Positions 9,651 to 21,061 are shown, numbered from the stretch's first letter. The stretch is 64,000 nucleotides of DNA from Mesorhizobium qingshengii (GCF_027563465.1 NZ_JAPFQA010000006.1:295255-359254), one strand, 5' to 3'. Program-made: numbers and translations. Notes: generated by a model from the sequence alone, not told the origin.

Positions 9651-9749
9651 GCCGGCGGCTTTTCTCCCCAGGGCTCGCAAGGCGCCCGGCGAAGCGCTAT
9701 TGAAGGCATTCGCAAGGCGCCGCGCCGCGGGGAATTCTTGGGGGATGGC

Positions 9750-11000
9750 ATGAAAATCACGGTGCTCGGAGCCGGCGTCGTCGGTACGGCGGCCGCCTAT
9801 TACCTGGCCAGCGACGGCCACGAGGTCACCGTGATCGAGCGCCATCCTGCGCCGGCGCGCGGCACCAGCCAGTCGAATGCCGGCCTGGTGTCACCCGGCG
9901 ATGCTACCGCCTGGGCTTCACCGGCGGCGCTGAAGACGTTCCTGCGCGGGCTCTACAATCACGACCTCGGCATCAAGGTGCGGCTGCGCTTCGATCCCTA
10001 TTTCCTCGCCTGGAGCCTGCGCTTCTTGCGACAGTGCACAAAAGAGCGCCTGCGCGCCAACAGCCGGGTCAAGCTGCGCCTGGCGCTTTATTCGCGCGAC
10101 TGCATCAACGCCATCTCCGCCGACACGGGCATCGGCTATGACGAGCGCAAGAAGGGCATCCTCTATTTCTTTCGCTCGCAGCACAGTCTCGACACCGGCA
10201 CCGACAACTACCGCTATCTGGCCGAGCATGGCCTGCCGATCGAGATCGTCGGCCGCGACAGGCTGATCGAGCTCGAGCCGGGTCTTGCCGGAGTGAAGGA
10301 AAAGATCGCCGGCGGCGTCTATTCGCCGATCGACCAGACCGGAGATTCCCGGCAGTTCGTGGAAAAGCTCGCCGCTTATGCCGCCGAGAAACTCGGCGTG
10401 AGGTTTCTCTATGGCACGACGGTCGAGGGCCTCGACATGGAGGGTGACCGGGTGCGCGCGGTGATGACCTCGGCCGGACCGGTTCTCGGCGATGCCGTGG
10501 TCATCTCGATGGGGCCGGAAAGCGGCCTGCTCGGGCGGCGCTACGGCATCGACCTGCCTGTCTATCCGGTGAAGGGCTACACCGCGACCATTCCGCTGGA
10601 GGACGAGAGCAAGGGGCCGACCATGGGCGGCGCCGACGAGGACCAGCTCATCGCCTATTCCAGGCTGGGCAACCGGCTGCGGCTCGCTTCGACCGCCGAG
10701 TTCACCGGTTTCGACCGTACGTTCCGGCGGAGCGATTTCGCCGCCATGTTCAGGACCGGCAAGGACCTGTTCCCAGGCGCCTTCGACGAGAAGAAGGCCG
10801 AGCTGTGGGCGGGTCTGCGGCCGATGATGCCGAACTCGGTGCCGGTAATCGGCAAGGCGCGCTATGAGAACCTCTATCTCGACACCGGCCATGGCCATGT
10901 CGGCTGGACCATGGCCTGCGGCTCGGGGAAGTTCCTTGCCGACCTCGTCGCCGGCCGCAAGCCGGAGATCGACCCGCAAGGGCTGGTCTACGGGGGATAG
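9750..11000 (+). CDS. dadA: D-amino acid dehydrogenase (FAD-dependent)
   Basis: 416 residues. The N-terminal dinucleotide fold [20 protein letters not shown], the following Glu (VIERHP), the [19 protein letters not shown] segment, and the C-terminal [14 protein letters not shown] and [15 protein letters not shown] are DadA signatures. It oxidises D-amino acids to 2-oxo acids and ammonia, passing electrons to the respiratory chain at the membrane face. The ATG at 9750 follows GGGGGATG; a TTG at 9738 is possible. The next gene, a racemase, starts two bases after the stop, so D-amino acid substrates are probably made in the same operon. Confidence 0.88.
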   Translation: MKITVLGAGVVGTAAAYYLASDGHEVTVIERHPAPARGTSQSNAGLVSPGDATAWASPAALKTFLRGLYNHDLGIKVRLRFDPYFLAWSLRFLRQCTKERLRANSRVKLRLALYSRDCINAISADTGIGYDERKKGILYFFRSQHSLDTGTDNYRYLAEHGLPIEIVGRDRLIELEPGLAGVKEKIAGGVYSPIDQTGDSRQFVEKLAAYAAEKLGVRFLYGTTVEGLDMEGDRVRAVMTSAGPVLGDAVVISMGPESGLLGRRYGIDLPVYPVKGYTATIPLEDESKGPTMGGADEDQLIAYSRLGNRLRLASTAEFTGFDRTFRRSDFAAMFRTGKDLFPGAFDEKKAELWAGLRPMMPNSVPVIGKARYENLYLDTGHGHVGWTMACGSGKFLADLVAGRKPEIDPQGLVYGG

Positions 11001-11001
11001 G

Positions 11002-12828
11002 ATGTCGGGACCGCAAGTCGCCATCGACCTTGGCCGCATCGAGCGCAACGCCCGCACCATCGTCCAGCGCTGCGCACTCTCGGGCATCAAGGTCTTCGGC
11101 GTCACCAAGGGCACCTGCGGCATGCCGCAGGTGGCGCGCGCCATGCTGCGCGGCGGTGTCGCCGGCATCGCCGAATCCCGCTTCGAGAACATCCGCCGGC
11201 TGCGCGACAGTGGCATCAACGCGCCGATCATGCTGCTGCGCAGCCCGCCGATGGCGCGCGTCGAGGAGGTGGTGCGCACGGTCGACATCAGCCTGCAGTC
11301 GGAGTTGAGCACCATTCGCGAGATATCGCGCATCGCCGGGCGCATGGGCCGCGTCCACGACATCATGCTGATGATCGACCTTGGCGACCTCCGCGAAGGC
11401 ATCTGGCCGAGCGACCTGATCCCGACGGTCGAGCAGATACTGCAGCTGAAGGGCGTGCGCATCGCCGGCATCGGCACCAACCTCGGCTGCTTCGGCGCCA
11501 TCATGCCGACCGAGGAAAACCTTGGGCAATTGGTCGCCCATGCCTACAAGACCGAGCGCCTGTCCGGCAAAAGCCTCGACTGGATATCGGGCGGCGCCTC
11601 GTCGTCGCTGCCGCTGCTGCTCAAAGGCAAGCTGCCGGCCGGCATCAACAATCTGCGCGTCGGCGAGGCGATCCTGCAAGGCGGCGTCGAGACCTTCCGC
11701 GACACGCCATGGGCCGAACTCGAGCCCGACGCCTGCCGGCTGACCAGCGACATCATCGAGGTCAAGCTCAAGCCGTCACGCCCGATCGGCCAGTCCGGCT
11801 ACGATGCCTTCGGCAACCAGCCGGTCTTCCCCGACGAGGGCGACAGGCTGCGCGCCATCGCCAATATCGGCCGCGAGGACGTGCTGGTCGAGGGGCTGAC
11901 GCCGATTGCCAAGGGGATAAGGGTGCTCGGCGCCTCCAGCGATCACCTGCTGCTGGATGTCGCCGACGCTGATCCGCCGCCCGCCGTCGGCGATCGCGTC
12001 GCCTTCCGCATGAGCTACGGCGCCATGCTTCTGGCGATGACTTCGGAATATGTCGAGAAGGCCCCGATGCATGACGTCGAGGATTTTTCCGGCCGCAAGA
12101 TGGTGCAGATCACCGCCGAACAGGAAGCCGCCGGCATCCTGGCTCGGGAGCGCACCGGCGCGCGGTTGGAAGCGATGAATTTCGACGTGGTGGAACTCGC
12201 CGATGTCGAACGGCCGCCTTCAGGGCTGATCCGGCTGAGCGCCGGCGCTGACCGTCGCATCGCCCACGGGGCGCTGACCGCCACGGCACGCGCGTCACAT
12301 TCCTTCGGTCTGATCTGGATCGATTCCATCGCAGCCCTCATGCCCGAGGACGAGGACGGCATCGACCTGCCGGAAGGCTCGGTGCTGGCCCGCACGCTCG
12401 GCCTCGATCACAAGCCAGGCGCGCTGCAGCCGCAGCTGTCACCGGAAAATGTCGTCATCGTCGGCCTGCGCCACGCCGATCCAGCCGAGGCGAGGGTGCT
12501 GAAGGATTCGCGCGTTTCGGCCTTCACCATGACCGATATCGACGCCATGGGCATGCGCGATCTGATGCACGAGGCGATCCGCATCGCCACCTCGGGCACG
12601 CAGGGTTTTCATGTCAGTTATTCGCCGACGGCGACCGAATTCGCCGGCTGGGCCGCGGGCTCCGGCGGGCTGACGGTGCGCGAAACGCACCAGGCGATGG
12701 AAGCGATCGCGCTCTCCGGCGGTCTGCTGTCGATGGATGTTTCGGGCCTGGCAACGGATCTCGAGCCCCGGATCGGCGCCGACGTGATCAACTTCGTCAT
12801 GTCGGCTTTCGGCAAGCGGATCCTTTGA
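11002..12828 (+). CDS. Fusion of amino-acid racemase (ornithine racemase type) with degenerate arginase-like domain
   Basis: 608 residues. Residues 1 to about 365 are a PLP fold-type III racemase of the COG3457/ornithine racemase (YhfX-like) group: VFGVTKGTCGMPQVARAM with the PLP Lys at about 36, LGDLREGIWP, GIGTNLGCFGA and the C-terminal GDRVAFRMSYGA. Residues ~400-608 match the later part of the arginase/agmatinase fold, ending in SGLATDLEPR and VMSAFGKRIL. The Mn-binding motifs are lost: GGDHS reads AGADR, DAHxD reads DSIAA, and the SxDxDxxDP motif reads SYSPTATEF. The tail is therefore probably a non-catalytic ligand-sensing or structural domain. Cotranscribed with dadA. Exact substrate unproven. 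Confidence 0.85.
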   Translation: MSGPQVAIDLGRIERNARTIVQRCALSGIKVFGVTKGTCGMPQVARAMLRGGVAGIAESRFENIRRLRDSGINAPIMLLRSPPMARVEEVVRTVDISLQSELSTIREISRIAGRMGRVHDIMLMIDLGDLREGIWPSDLIPTVEQILQLKGVRIAGIGTNLGCFGAIMPTEENLGQLVAHAYKTERLSGKSLDWISGGASSSLPLLLKGKLPAGINNLRVGEAILQGGVETFRDTPWAELEPDACRLTSDIIEVKLKPSRPIGQSGYDAFGNQPVFPDEGDRLRAIANIGREDVLVEGLTPIAKGIRVLGASSDHLLLDVADADPPPAVGDRVAFRMSYGAMLLAMTSEYVEKAPMHDVEDFSGRKMVQITAEQEAAGILARERTGARLEAMNFDVVELADVERPPSGLIRLSAGADRRIAHGALTATARASHSFGLIWIDSIAALMPEDEDGIDLPEGSVLARTLGLDHKPGALQPQLSPENVVIVGLRHADPAEARVLKDSRVSAFTMTDIDAMGMRDLMHEAIRIATSGTQGFHVSYSPTATEFAGWAAGSGGLTVRETHQAMEAIALSGGLLSMDVSGLATDLEPRIGADVINFVMSAFGKRIL

Positions 12829-12862
12829 TCGGCCGCTCGCCAAGTCTAGGCAAATCTCATCC

Positions 12863-12897
12863 CATCGCGGCGATGACGCAGCTTCATCGCCGCGATG
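12863..12897. terminator. Bidirectional hairpin between convergent genes
   Basis: CATCGCGGCGATG (12863-12875) and its exact complement (12885-12897) form a 13-bp stem with a 9-base loop. It sits between the stops of the racemase fusion (12828) and the minus-strand cupin (12912). There is no strong T tract, so it may act as a barrier or RNA-stability hairpin. Confidence 0.7.
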
Positions 12898-12911
12898 CAT
12901 TTCCCGGCAGC

Positions 12912-13418
12912 CTATCGCTGCAGAGATTTTCGAACGCGCACGAATGGCGCGGGGTCGATTAAATCGTTTGGGTTGAGCTCACGACCGGCGCAGCAGCAGC
13001 AGTAGCAATAGCACATGCTTGCTCCAAGCGGCCCGATCTTAAGAGAGTAGCGCTTGTCCTTCGGGATATACATCCAATCTCCCGCGTTCAGTTCGATGCC
13101 ATCGTAGTAGACCGAACCGGACATGATGAAACGAACGCCGTCGTTGTCGTGCGAATGTTCCCCCACTTCCGCATTTGGCGCGGTGGCGGTGATGAAGAAC
13201 TGGCCGCCGTCCAGGTAGAATGGCAGCTGCCACTTCGTGAAACCGCTAGGAAGTTGCTCGCGCGGGACGCCAAGGAGATTGCACAGTGCAACGGCCTCCT
13301 TGTCTCTTGAAGTGAGTATCCGAGAGTTCATCTTGTGTCCGACTTTTGCAAGTGCTTCATCGACACGCTTCTTGCCGTCGGCGAAGTCAATATGCGTAGG
13401 CTTGAATGTGGATGTCAT
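12912..13418 (-). CDS. Cupin-domain protein with C-terminal cysteine cluster
   Basis: 168 residues from an ATG preceded by AAGGAGG. A single cupin barrel spans about residues 65-130: GEHSHDNDGVRFIMSG holds two of the usual metal-binding His (88 and 90), followed by GDWMYIPKDKRYSL. The usual Glu after the His pair and the last His of the second motif are not at their expected places, so metal binding may differ. Directly after the barrel is CYCYCCCC at residues 136-143, an exceptional run. The function is unknown; ligand binding or metal handling is a guess. It has its own promoter region (13419-13576) downstream of rhaK on the same strand. Confidence 0.8.
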   Translation of the reverse strand: MTSTFKPTHIDFADGKKRVDEALAKVGHKMNSRILTSRDKEAVALCNLLGVPREQLPSGFTKWQLPFYLDGGQFFITATAPNAEVGEHSHDNDGVRFIMSGSVYYDGIELNAGDWMYIPKDKRYSLKIGPLGASMCYCYCCCCAGRELNPNDLIDPAPFVRVRKSLQR

Positions 13419-13576
13419 TTCAGCCTCCTTGTAAGGGCGGGTTAGCGCCGATCGCCACCTGAATTGAGCGGCGATACAAGTACTGAGCCTGTACATGAGA
13501 CCATTATATGATCGGCTTCACACTTCTTTCTCGATTGCCCTTTGGAAATTCGGCAGTTTAATTAGATAATAGAAGT

Positions 13577-14941
13577 CTAGAAGGCCTGTTGCCACGAGCG
13601 CGAATAGCTCGCCCATGTCGGATCGATCGGCGGTTCGGTTCTTTGGCCTTCGCCTCGTGCCGCTACCGGGCCCGATGCGAGCAGCGCGGCACCGATGCTG
13701 GTGCCGGTGGCGGCCTCCGAAGCGACAACGGCGCGCACTGTCGCTGCCGCCAGCATGCCGACAAAGAGCCGGTTGCGGGCAAAGGGACCTTCGACAATGG
13801 TCGGACCGTCGGCGCCGATCAGGTCAAGGCAGGTCGCCGTCATCAGCGCCAGATAGAACGAGATGGCGGCAAAGCGCTGGCCGCTATTCATGTTGTCAGC
13901 GTTGAGCCAAGTCGCGGCCCGATGCGGGAACGGCCCGGAACCTTGCTGGGTCGATGGCAGCAGCAACGTCTTTCGCGCCAGCAAGGCGCCGACGTCATCT
14001 TCGGTCCACGTCTCCGGCTGGCCTTCGGTCAGCACGGAGAACTCGCGGCCGCCCATGAAGCGGGCCGAGGGGACGGGATTGCCGAGTGCGTTGACATTGA
14101 CCAGCGTGTCGCGCGCGGCATCCAGAACAATCTGTTTGCCGCCGACCGCCATCGACACCACCCAGGTGCCGGTCGAGACCACAGAGAAGGGCGGCGTGTC
14201 GGAGAGGAGATGCGGCAGCAGCGAGGCGTTGGAATCGTGCAGGCCACAGAAGACCGGCGTTTGCGGATCAAGGCCGGTTCGCGCGGCAAGCGCGGGCAGG
14301 ATCGGGCCGAGCCGGTCCTTGGCCGGTCGTACCGGCGCCATCAGACGGCGCCACTCCAGGCTGTCGACCAATGATGAAAAATCCGCTGCCCACGGGTTCC
14401 ACAGATCGGTGTGGCAACCGAGCGATGTCACCTCGTTGACGGCGACGCCGGTCAGCCGCAGGGCCCAGTATTGCGGATACATCAGCACCGCGGCGGCCTT
14501 GGCGAACTCGGCCGGAAAGGTTTTCTGCTGCCAGAAGAATTGCGCGCCGAGATTGAGGCCGAGCGGCAGGCGCGGCGTGCCGGTCTCGGCAAAAGGCGGA
14601 CGGATCGCGTCATAGTCCGCCGCCAGCCTGTCGGGACCATCGAATTCGTAATCGAGGACCGGCAGCACCAGCTCGCCCGAGGCACCGATCAGCGCCCCCG
14701 TCGCGCCATGGGTGGTGATCGATATGGCGTCGATGCGCTGTTCGCGGTTGAGGCCGGCAAGGCTGTCAAGGATGAACGTCCACAAGGCCTCGACATCGTG
14801 ATGCGGGTAAGGTGCCTGCCGAACCGGCGCATTCGCCATGCGGCGCAGCGCCACCTCGCTCGACGTGGCGAGGTCGACCAGCGCCACCTTGGCGTTGGTC
14901 TTGCCGATGTCGATGACGGCGATGTGGCGCATCGCGCTCAT
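13577..14941 (-). CDS. rhaK: Sugar kinase of the rhamnose locus (FGGY family)
   Basis: 454 residues of FGGY-type carbohydrate kinase: N-terminal [18 protein letters not shown] (phosphate 1 loop), [33 protein letters not shown] and the C-terminal [18 protein letters not shown] / [11 protein letters not shown]. It phosphorylates L-rhamnulose, or rhamnose during uptake, in the cytoplasm; in R. leguminosarum RhaK is also needed for transport activity. Its ATG overlaps the rhaU stop by ATGA, so translation is coupled. A longer in-frame start upstream would run inside rhaU and is rejected. It is the last gene of the rhaRSTPQUK unit. Confidence 0.92.
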   Translation of the reverse strand: MSAMRHIAVIDIGKTNAKVALVDLATSSEVALRRMANAPVRQAPYPHHDVEALWTFILDSLAGLNREQRIDAISITTHGATGALIGASGELVLPVLDYEFDGPDRLAADYDAIRPPFAETGTPRLPLGLNLGAQFFWQQKTFPAEFAKAAAVLMYPQYWALRLTGVAVNEVTSLGCHTDLWNPWAADFSSLVDSLEWRRLMAPVRPAKDRLGPILPALAARTGLDPQTPVFCGLHDSNASLLPHLLSDTPPFSVVSTGTWVVSMAVGGKQIVLDAARDTLVNVNALGNPVPSARFMGGREFSVLTEGQPETWTEDDVGALLARKTLLLPSTQQGSGPFPHRAATWLNADNMNSGQRFAAISFYLALMTATCLDLIGADGPTIVEGPFARNRLFVGMLAAATVRAVVASEAATGTSIGAALLASGPVAARGEGQRTEPPIDPTWASYSRSWQQAF

Positions 14942-15255
14942 GCCATGTGGAACACGGTTTCCAGCGGCACGGCCACCGGCTCGTTGTCCGGCTTGGTCTC
15001 CATGAGGTCGGCCATGTGTGCCCACCAGCGCTGCATCACCGGATGCTTCGGCAGATCGTCCATGCCACGGTCGTCCCGCCGCCACAGCACGCCGAACAGA
15101 GTGCCGGTCTCTTCGTCGAGATGGATGGAGTAGTCGGAGACGCCGGCCTGCTTGAGCAATGCGACCAGCGACGGCCAGATCTCGTCGTGGCGCTTTTTGT
15201 ACTCGGCCTTCATGCCGGGCTTGAGCATCATCTTGAACGCGTATTTCTGCGGCAT
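14938..15255 (-). CDS. rhaU: L-rhamnose mutarotase
   Basis: 105 residues, the full length of the RhaU/RhaM (YiiL) family. Its marks are [23 protein letters not shown] (the His in KRHDEIW is catalytic in the family), [15 protein letters not shown] and WWAHMADLM. It equilibrates alpha- and beta-L-rhamnopyranose in the cytoplasm before isomerisation. The start overlaps the rhaQ stop by TGATG and its stop overlaps the rhaK start. Confidence 0.95.
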   Translation of the reverse strand: MPQKYAFKMMLKPGMKAEYKKRHDEIWPSLVALLKQAGVSDYSIHLDEETGTLFGVLWRRDDRGMDDLPKHPVMQRWWAHMADLMETKPDNEPVAVPLETVFHMA

Positions 15256-16259
15256 CAGCGTCCTCCGCGCAGCCGCCGCCAGACGATCGGCAGCGCGATG
15301 ACGATGATCAGGAGCAGGCCGATGAAGATCGACATGACGATGCCGGGCACGTTGAGCAGGCCGAGCCCGAAAGTCACCAGCCCCATGATGAAGGCGGCGA
15401 GCACGACGCCGAGGATGCTGCCGGCCCCGCCGAGAATGCTGACACCGCCGAGCACCACCATGGTGATGACTTCGAGTTCATAGCCCTGCGCGATCGACGG
15501 TCGCGTCGAGCCGAGCCGCGAGGTGATCAGCACCGAGGCGATGCCTGACATCAGCCCGGTCAGGCAGAACAGGGTGAATTTGATGCGGCCGACGCGCACG
15601 CCGGAAAACTGTGCCGCCACCGGGTTGTTGCCGATGGCAAAGACGCGGCGCCCGAAACTCGTCCGGTGCAGCACGAACCAGTAGACGACCGCCGCGACCA
15701 GGAAGAGCACCAGTTCGAACGACACCACCCACCAGACATAGCCCTGGCCAAAGAAGGCAAAGCTTTCGGGATAGCCCTTGTAGGCCTGGTCGCCGAGGAT
15801 GATGAAGGCGATGCCGCGAAACAGGCTCATCGTGCCGATGGTGACGACGATGGATGGCAGGCCAAGCCTCGTGACGAGCAGCCCGTTGAAGGCGCCGCAG
15901 CCGAGCCCGACGACGATGCCGATCAGCACCAGCACTGGTGTGCCGGCGCCGGCCTGCACCGCCATTCCCATCATGGTCGAGGCAAGTGCGATGATCGCGG
16001 CGACCGACAGGTCGATCTCGCCCGAGATGATCAGCAGCGCCATGGCGAAGGCTATCAGACCCTTCTCGGTGAAATTGAAGGTGAGATCGGACAGCGAATA
16101 AGGGTCGAGGAAGTAGGGCGAAGCGAAACTGTTGATGGCGAAGATGGCGACCGCCACCACGACCAGCAACGCTTCCCAGGAAAAGATCGCCGAACTGAAC
16201 GGTCTGTCGAGTCGGTCAGGAATGTGGCGCGGGGCAGGGGTGCTGGTGATGTCGGTCAT
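15255..16259 (-). CDS. rhaQ: Rhamnose ABC transporter permease
   Basis: 334 residues with about ten hydrophobic spans, in the ribose/xylose-type (RbsC-like, CUT2) permease family: [59 protein letters not shown] and the late [20 protein letters not shown] are typical. It forms the inner-membrane channel with RhaP. The 181-bp gap before it, toward rhaP, carries a dispersed repeat. Confidence 0.93.
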   Translation of the reverse strand: MTDITSTPAPRHIPDRLDRPFSSAIFSWEALLVVVAVAIFAINSFASPYFLDPYSLSDLTFNFTEKGLIAFAMALLIISGEIDLSVAAIIALASTMMGMAVQAGAGTPVLVLIGIVVGLGCGAFNGLLVTRLGLPSIVVTIGTMSLFRGIAFIILGDQAYKGYPESFAFFGQGYVWWVVSFELVLFLVAAVVYWFVLHRTSFGRRVFAIGNNPVAAQFSGVRVGRIKFTLFCLTGLMSGIASVLITSRLGSTRPSIAQGYELEVITMVVLGGVSILGGAGSILGVVLAAFIMGLVTFGLGLLNVPGIVMSIFIGLLLIIVIALPIVWRRLRGGR

Positions 16260-16301
16260 GCTTCGACACCCTTCGAACTTTGGCGCCGAGAGCGGGTCGC
16301 C

Positions 16302-16372
16302 AGCGTTGCGGCCATCCTCCCCGTCACTATACGGGGAGAAGGTGCCGGCAGGCGGATGAGGGGCGGCACAAA
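16302..16372. repeat. RIME-like intergenic repeat between rhaP and rhaQ
   Basis: The stretch around CTCCCCGTCACTATACGGGGAGAAGGTGCCGGCAGG and the following GGATGAGGGGC recurs at 31423-31473 and 51989-52050. The core CTCCCCGT...ACGGGGAG is a hairpin. It occupies the intercistronic gap of the transporter operon. The link to the published rhizobial RIME family is from memory of its look, not a search. Confidence 0.75.
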
Positions 16373-16440
16373 CGTTGCAGGCAGGCTTGTTGCGAGCGGC
16401 AACAAGCCGACCATCTTCGTAAAATGGAGAAGACGCTCGG

Positions 16441-17414
16441 TCATGCCGCCTCCATCTTTCTCAGGATGATGCGGCCCTGCTGGCGTTCGCCGCGCGCGTT
16501 GAGCACGACAGCGAGGATGATGGCGCTGCCCGAAATCGCCATCTGCCAGAAGGGCGAGATGTTGATGACCGGCAGCGCGTTGGAGATGATGCCGAGGAAC
16601 AGCGCGCCGAGCACCGCGCCGCCGACCGAGCCGATGCCGCCGGCGATCGAGATACCGCCGATAACGCACGCGGCGATGATGTTGAGCTCATAGCCGTTGG
16701 CGACCTCGACCGAGGCGATCACATAACGCGAGATCCAGAGATAGCCAGACAGGCCGCCGATCATGCCGGAGATGCAGAAGACGATGAATTTCGTCCGGCC
16801 AACATCGATGCCCGCATAGACCGACGCCGTCGGGTTGACGCCGATGGCGTAGATCGAGCGGCCGAGCGCGGTGCGTGTCATCAGGATGAAGAACAGCGCG
16901 ATGACCAGGATGGCGATCCACGACAGCACCGGAATGCCGAGGAAGGCCGCACGCTGAAAGCCGATGAAGTCCGGGCTCATCTTGTCGGCATTCACCCAGG
17001 CGCCGCCTGATATGACGAAGGTGGCGCCGCGGTAGATGGTGAGCGTGCCCAATGTCACCACGATCGAAGGGATGTTCAGCCGCCAAACCAGCAGGCCGTT
17101 GATGGCCCCGAGCACCAGGCCGACGACCAGCGCGATGACGATCAGCAGCGGGATCGGGATTGCCGGATGCGCCGCGTTCAGCATCGCCACCACCATGCCG
17201 GTGAAGCAGAGGTTGGACGCCATCGACAGATCGATCGAACGGGTCAGGATGACAACCATCTGGCCCAGCGCCAGGATCATCAGGATCGAGGTGTCGTTGA
17301 ACACCTGACGCAGATTGCCGGGGTCGGCAAAGGCCGGGAAGCGCGTCGAGATCAATCCGATCAGCACGACGATGGCCGCGAGCAGCCAGATTTCGCGGTA
17401 TTTCAAGAAAGCCT

Positions 17415-17418
<4 letters not shown>
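16441..17418 (-). CDS. rhaP: Rhamnose ABC transporter permease
   Basis: 325 residues, CUT2-type permease paralogous to rhaQ: RSIDLSMASNLCFTGM, GLLVWRLNIPSIVVTLGTLTIYRG, YAIGVNPTASVYAGIDVGRTKF and CVIGGISIAGGIGSVGGAVLGALFLG. It pairs with RhaQ in the inner membrane to move L-rhamnose delivered by RhaS. The start overlaps the rhaT stop by ATGA. Confidence 0.93.
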
Positions 17419-18971
<1,553 letters not shown>

Positions 18972-19085
18972 ATCAAGGTCCTGGTGCGTGAAGATGTCGC
19001 CACCCCCACCCCGTCTCGCCGGTTTTGCTTCGCAAGACCGCCTCGCCGACCCTCCCCGCAAGGGGGAGGGTGCAAGCGCCCTAGA

Positions 19086-20081
19086 TCAATAGATCTTGGA
19101 GAACTTCTCGATGTTGGTCTTGTCGAACTGGAAGGGCGGAGCCATCGCAGCCGAGTTGGTGTCGTCGAGCGTCACCTTGCCGACGCGGCCGATCGACAGC
19201 GTCGCGCCGGGCTTGGCCTCTTCCTTCTTCACCGCCAAATCGTGGGCGAGGTAGACGGCGGAGTAACCGAGGTCGATCGGGTTCCACAGGGCCACGGCCT
19301 GGCTGGCGCCGTTGTCGATGAACTTCTTGAACTCGGACGGCAGCGCCAGGCCGGTGACATTGACCTTGCCGATCAGGTTCTCGTCGGTGACGACCTGGGC
19401 AGCGGCAACGACGCCGACGGTGGTCGGCGCGATGATCGCCTTGAGGTTCGGATAGGACTTCAACAGGCCCTTGGCTTCGTCCGTGCTCTTGGCCGAATCG
19501 TCATCGCCGTAGACGGTGGCGACGAGTTTGATCTTGGGGAACTTCTCCGGCAGGATTTTCTTGGCCGCGTCGATCCAGGCGTTCTGGTTGGTCGCGGTGG
19601 AGGAGGCCGACAGGATGGCGACGTCGCCGCCTTCCGGCAGGTAGTCGGCGGCGAGCTTGATGATGGTCTCGCCGATCAGGCCGGTGTCGGATGGGTTGAG
19701 ATGCAGCTGCCGGCCTTCCTTGGCGACACCCGAATCCCAGGAGATGACGGTGATGCCGCGCTCCATGGCCTTCTTCAGCACCGGCACCAGCGCGTCGGCG
19801 TCATTGGCCGAAATGGCGATGGCGTTGACCTTCTGGGCGATCAGCGAATTGACCACTTCGATCTGCGCTTCGGCTGTCGCCTTGGTCGGGCCGGTGTAGA
19901 TGATGTCGACATCGCCGAGTTCCTTGGCCGCCTCTTCGGCGCCCTTGTTGGCGGCATCGAAGAAGCCGTTGCCGAGCGACTTCACCACCAGCGCGATCTT
20001 GACGTTCTCGGCATAGGCGGCATTCACGAACACGGCGGCCGAAAACGCCGCCGTAACCATCAATTTCTTCAAGAAGCTCAT
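19086..20081 (-). CDS. rhaS: Rhamnose-binding periplasmic protein
   Basis: 331 residues. A signal peptide (MSFLKKLMVTAAFSAAVFVNAAYA) precedes a periplasmic sugar-binding fold of the RbsB/AraF-type: IALVVKSLGNGFFDAANKGAEEAAKEL, ALVPVLKKAMERGITVISWDSGV, NQNAWIDAAKKIL and AVALWNPIDLGYSAV. It captures L-rhamnose and hands it to RhaPQT. Position after rhaR and before rhaT matches the R. leguminosarum rha order. Confidence 0.94.
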   Translation of the reverse strand: MSFLKKLMVTAAFSAAVFVNAAYAENVKIALVVKSLGNGFFDAANKGAEEAAKELGDVDIIYTGPTKATAEAQIEVVNSLIAQKVNAIAISANDADALVPVLKKAMERGITVISWDSGVAKEGRQLHLNPSDTGLIGETIIKLAADYLPEGGDVAILSASSTATNQNAWIDAAKKILPEKFPKIKLVATVYGDDDSAKSTDEAKGLLKSYPNLKAIIAPTTVGVVAAAQVVTDENLIGKVNVTGLALPSEFKKFIDNGASQAVALWNPIDLGYSAVYLAHDLAVKKEEAKPGATLSIGRVGKVTLDDTNSAAMAPPFQFDKTNIEKFSKIY

Positions 20082-20136
20082 CGAATATCCTCCCTTGAGC
20101 GTTGCATTCCATCGCCGCTGCGGGCGTGAGTTGGCC

Positions 20137-20946
20137 TCAGGCCTGCAGTGAAGATTCTTCCTTGTTGGTTGCCGACTTGCGGGCGACGATCAGCGTCACG
20201 CCCGCGGTCTCCAGCATCTTGGCTTCGCGATCCTCGATGCCGTCATCGGTGATGACGGTGGCGATGCGCGACAGGCCGCACAGGATCAGGCTGGAGCGTT
20301 TGCGGAATTTCGAGGAATCGACCAGCACCACCAGTTCGTCGGCCTGGTCGATCAGTTTCTGCTCCGCCTGGATCAGCAGCGGGTCGCCTTCCATCAGGCC
20401 GAGCGGTCCGAGCCCTTGCGCACCCATGAACATGCGGCGGGCGTAGAAATTGCGCGTCACGTCATTGTCGAAGGGCGACAGGATGATGTTCTGCTCGCGG
20501 TAGATCGTGCCGCCCGACAGCATCACCGTGTTCTTGGAGTGCTTGAGCAAATGCTCGGCGATCGGGAAGGAATTGGTAAAGATCGGCATGCGGCGGCCGG
20601 TCAGGAAATGCACCATCTGGAACGTGGTGGTGCCGCCATTGATGATGATCGGCTCGCCATCCTTGCAAAGCTCGACCGCTTCGCGGGCGATCGCCCGCTT
20701 CTGCGAAGCATTGATTGTCTCATTGACGGAAAAGGGCCGTCCGGCGAGGCCGATGAACTGCGGCGGCGAGATTGCTTCGGCGCCACCGCGCACCCTGCGC
20801 AGGCGCTTCTGGACGTGGAGAGCCGCGATGTCGCGCCGGATCGTCGCCTCGGAGGACTCCGTCAGGTCGACCATCTCCTGCACCGTCACCACAGGCTTTT
20901 CCTGGACGGCGGACAAGATGATCCTGTGGCGCTCTTTTTCGTGCAT
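20137..20946 (-). CDS. rhaR: DeoR-family repressor of rhamnose genes
   Basis: 269 residues. The N-terminal winged helix-turn-helix (RHRIILSAVQEKPVVTVQEM, SSEATIRRDIAAL) is followed by the DeoR C-terminal phospho-sugar-sensing domain (IINGGTTTFQMVHFL, NSFPIAEHLL, VLVDSSKF). It probably represses both rha units and is relieved by a rhamnose intermediate. The ATG at 20946 has GGGAGGAACC upstream; a longer start is possible but lacks such a site. It is the first gene of the minus-strand unit, divergent from rhaD. Confidence 0.92.
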   Translation of the reverse strand: MHEKERHRIILSAVQEKPVVTVQEMVDLTESSEATIRRDIAALHVQKRLRRVRGGAEAISPPQFIGLAGRPFSVNETINASQKRAIAREAVELCKDGEPIIINGGTTTFQMVHFLTGRRMPIFTNSFPIAEHLLKHSKNTVMLSGGTIYREQNIILSPFDNDVTRNFYARRMFMGAQGLGPLGLMEGDPLLIQAEQKLIDQADELVVLVDSSKFRKRSSLILCGLSRIATVITDDGIEDREAKMLETAGVTLIVARKSATNKEESSLQA

Positions 20947-20988
20947 GGTTCCTCCCTGCCTGAGCATCTAGGCACCCAAAACGCGCAG

Positions 20989-21061
20989 TGTCAATCATTT
21001 CCGATCATATAATTTCATTGTGCAGTGCAATATGATCGATATTGATCGTTTGTGATTGACA
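20989..21061. promoter_or_regulatory. Divergent rha promoter and operator region
   Basis: Two perfect inverted pairs are nested: GTCAATCA (20990-20997) with TGATTGAC (21053-21060), and GATCATAT (21003-21010) with ATATGATC (21030-21037). The outer arms overlap perfect -35 hexamers pointing outward: TTGACA on the minus strand at 20994-20989 and on the plus strand at 21056-21061. -10 matches are weak (TAGATG at 20970-20965 minus). The inner pair is the natural RhaR operator, so one bound repressor could block both promoters. Function is inferred from layout. Confidence 0.65.

Noticed and set aside
7110..9845. A single 911-codon frame covering hemA and beyond
   Set aside because: Only the part from 8387 down matches 5-aminolevulinate synthase; the rest is antisense to galE and the start of dadA.
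20102..21012. Plus-strand frames antisense to rhaR
   Set aside because: They are shadows of the DeoR gene, lack ribosome sites and match no family.
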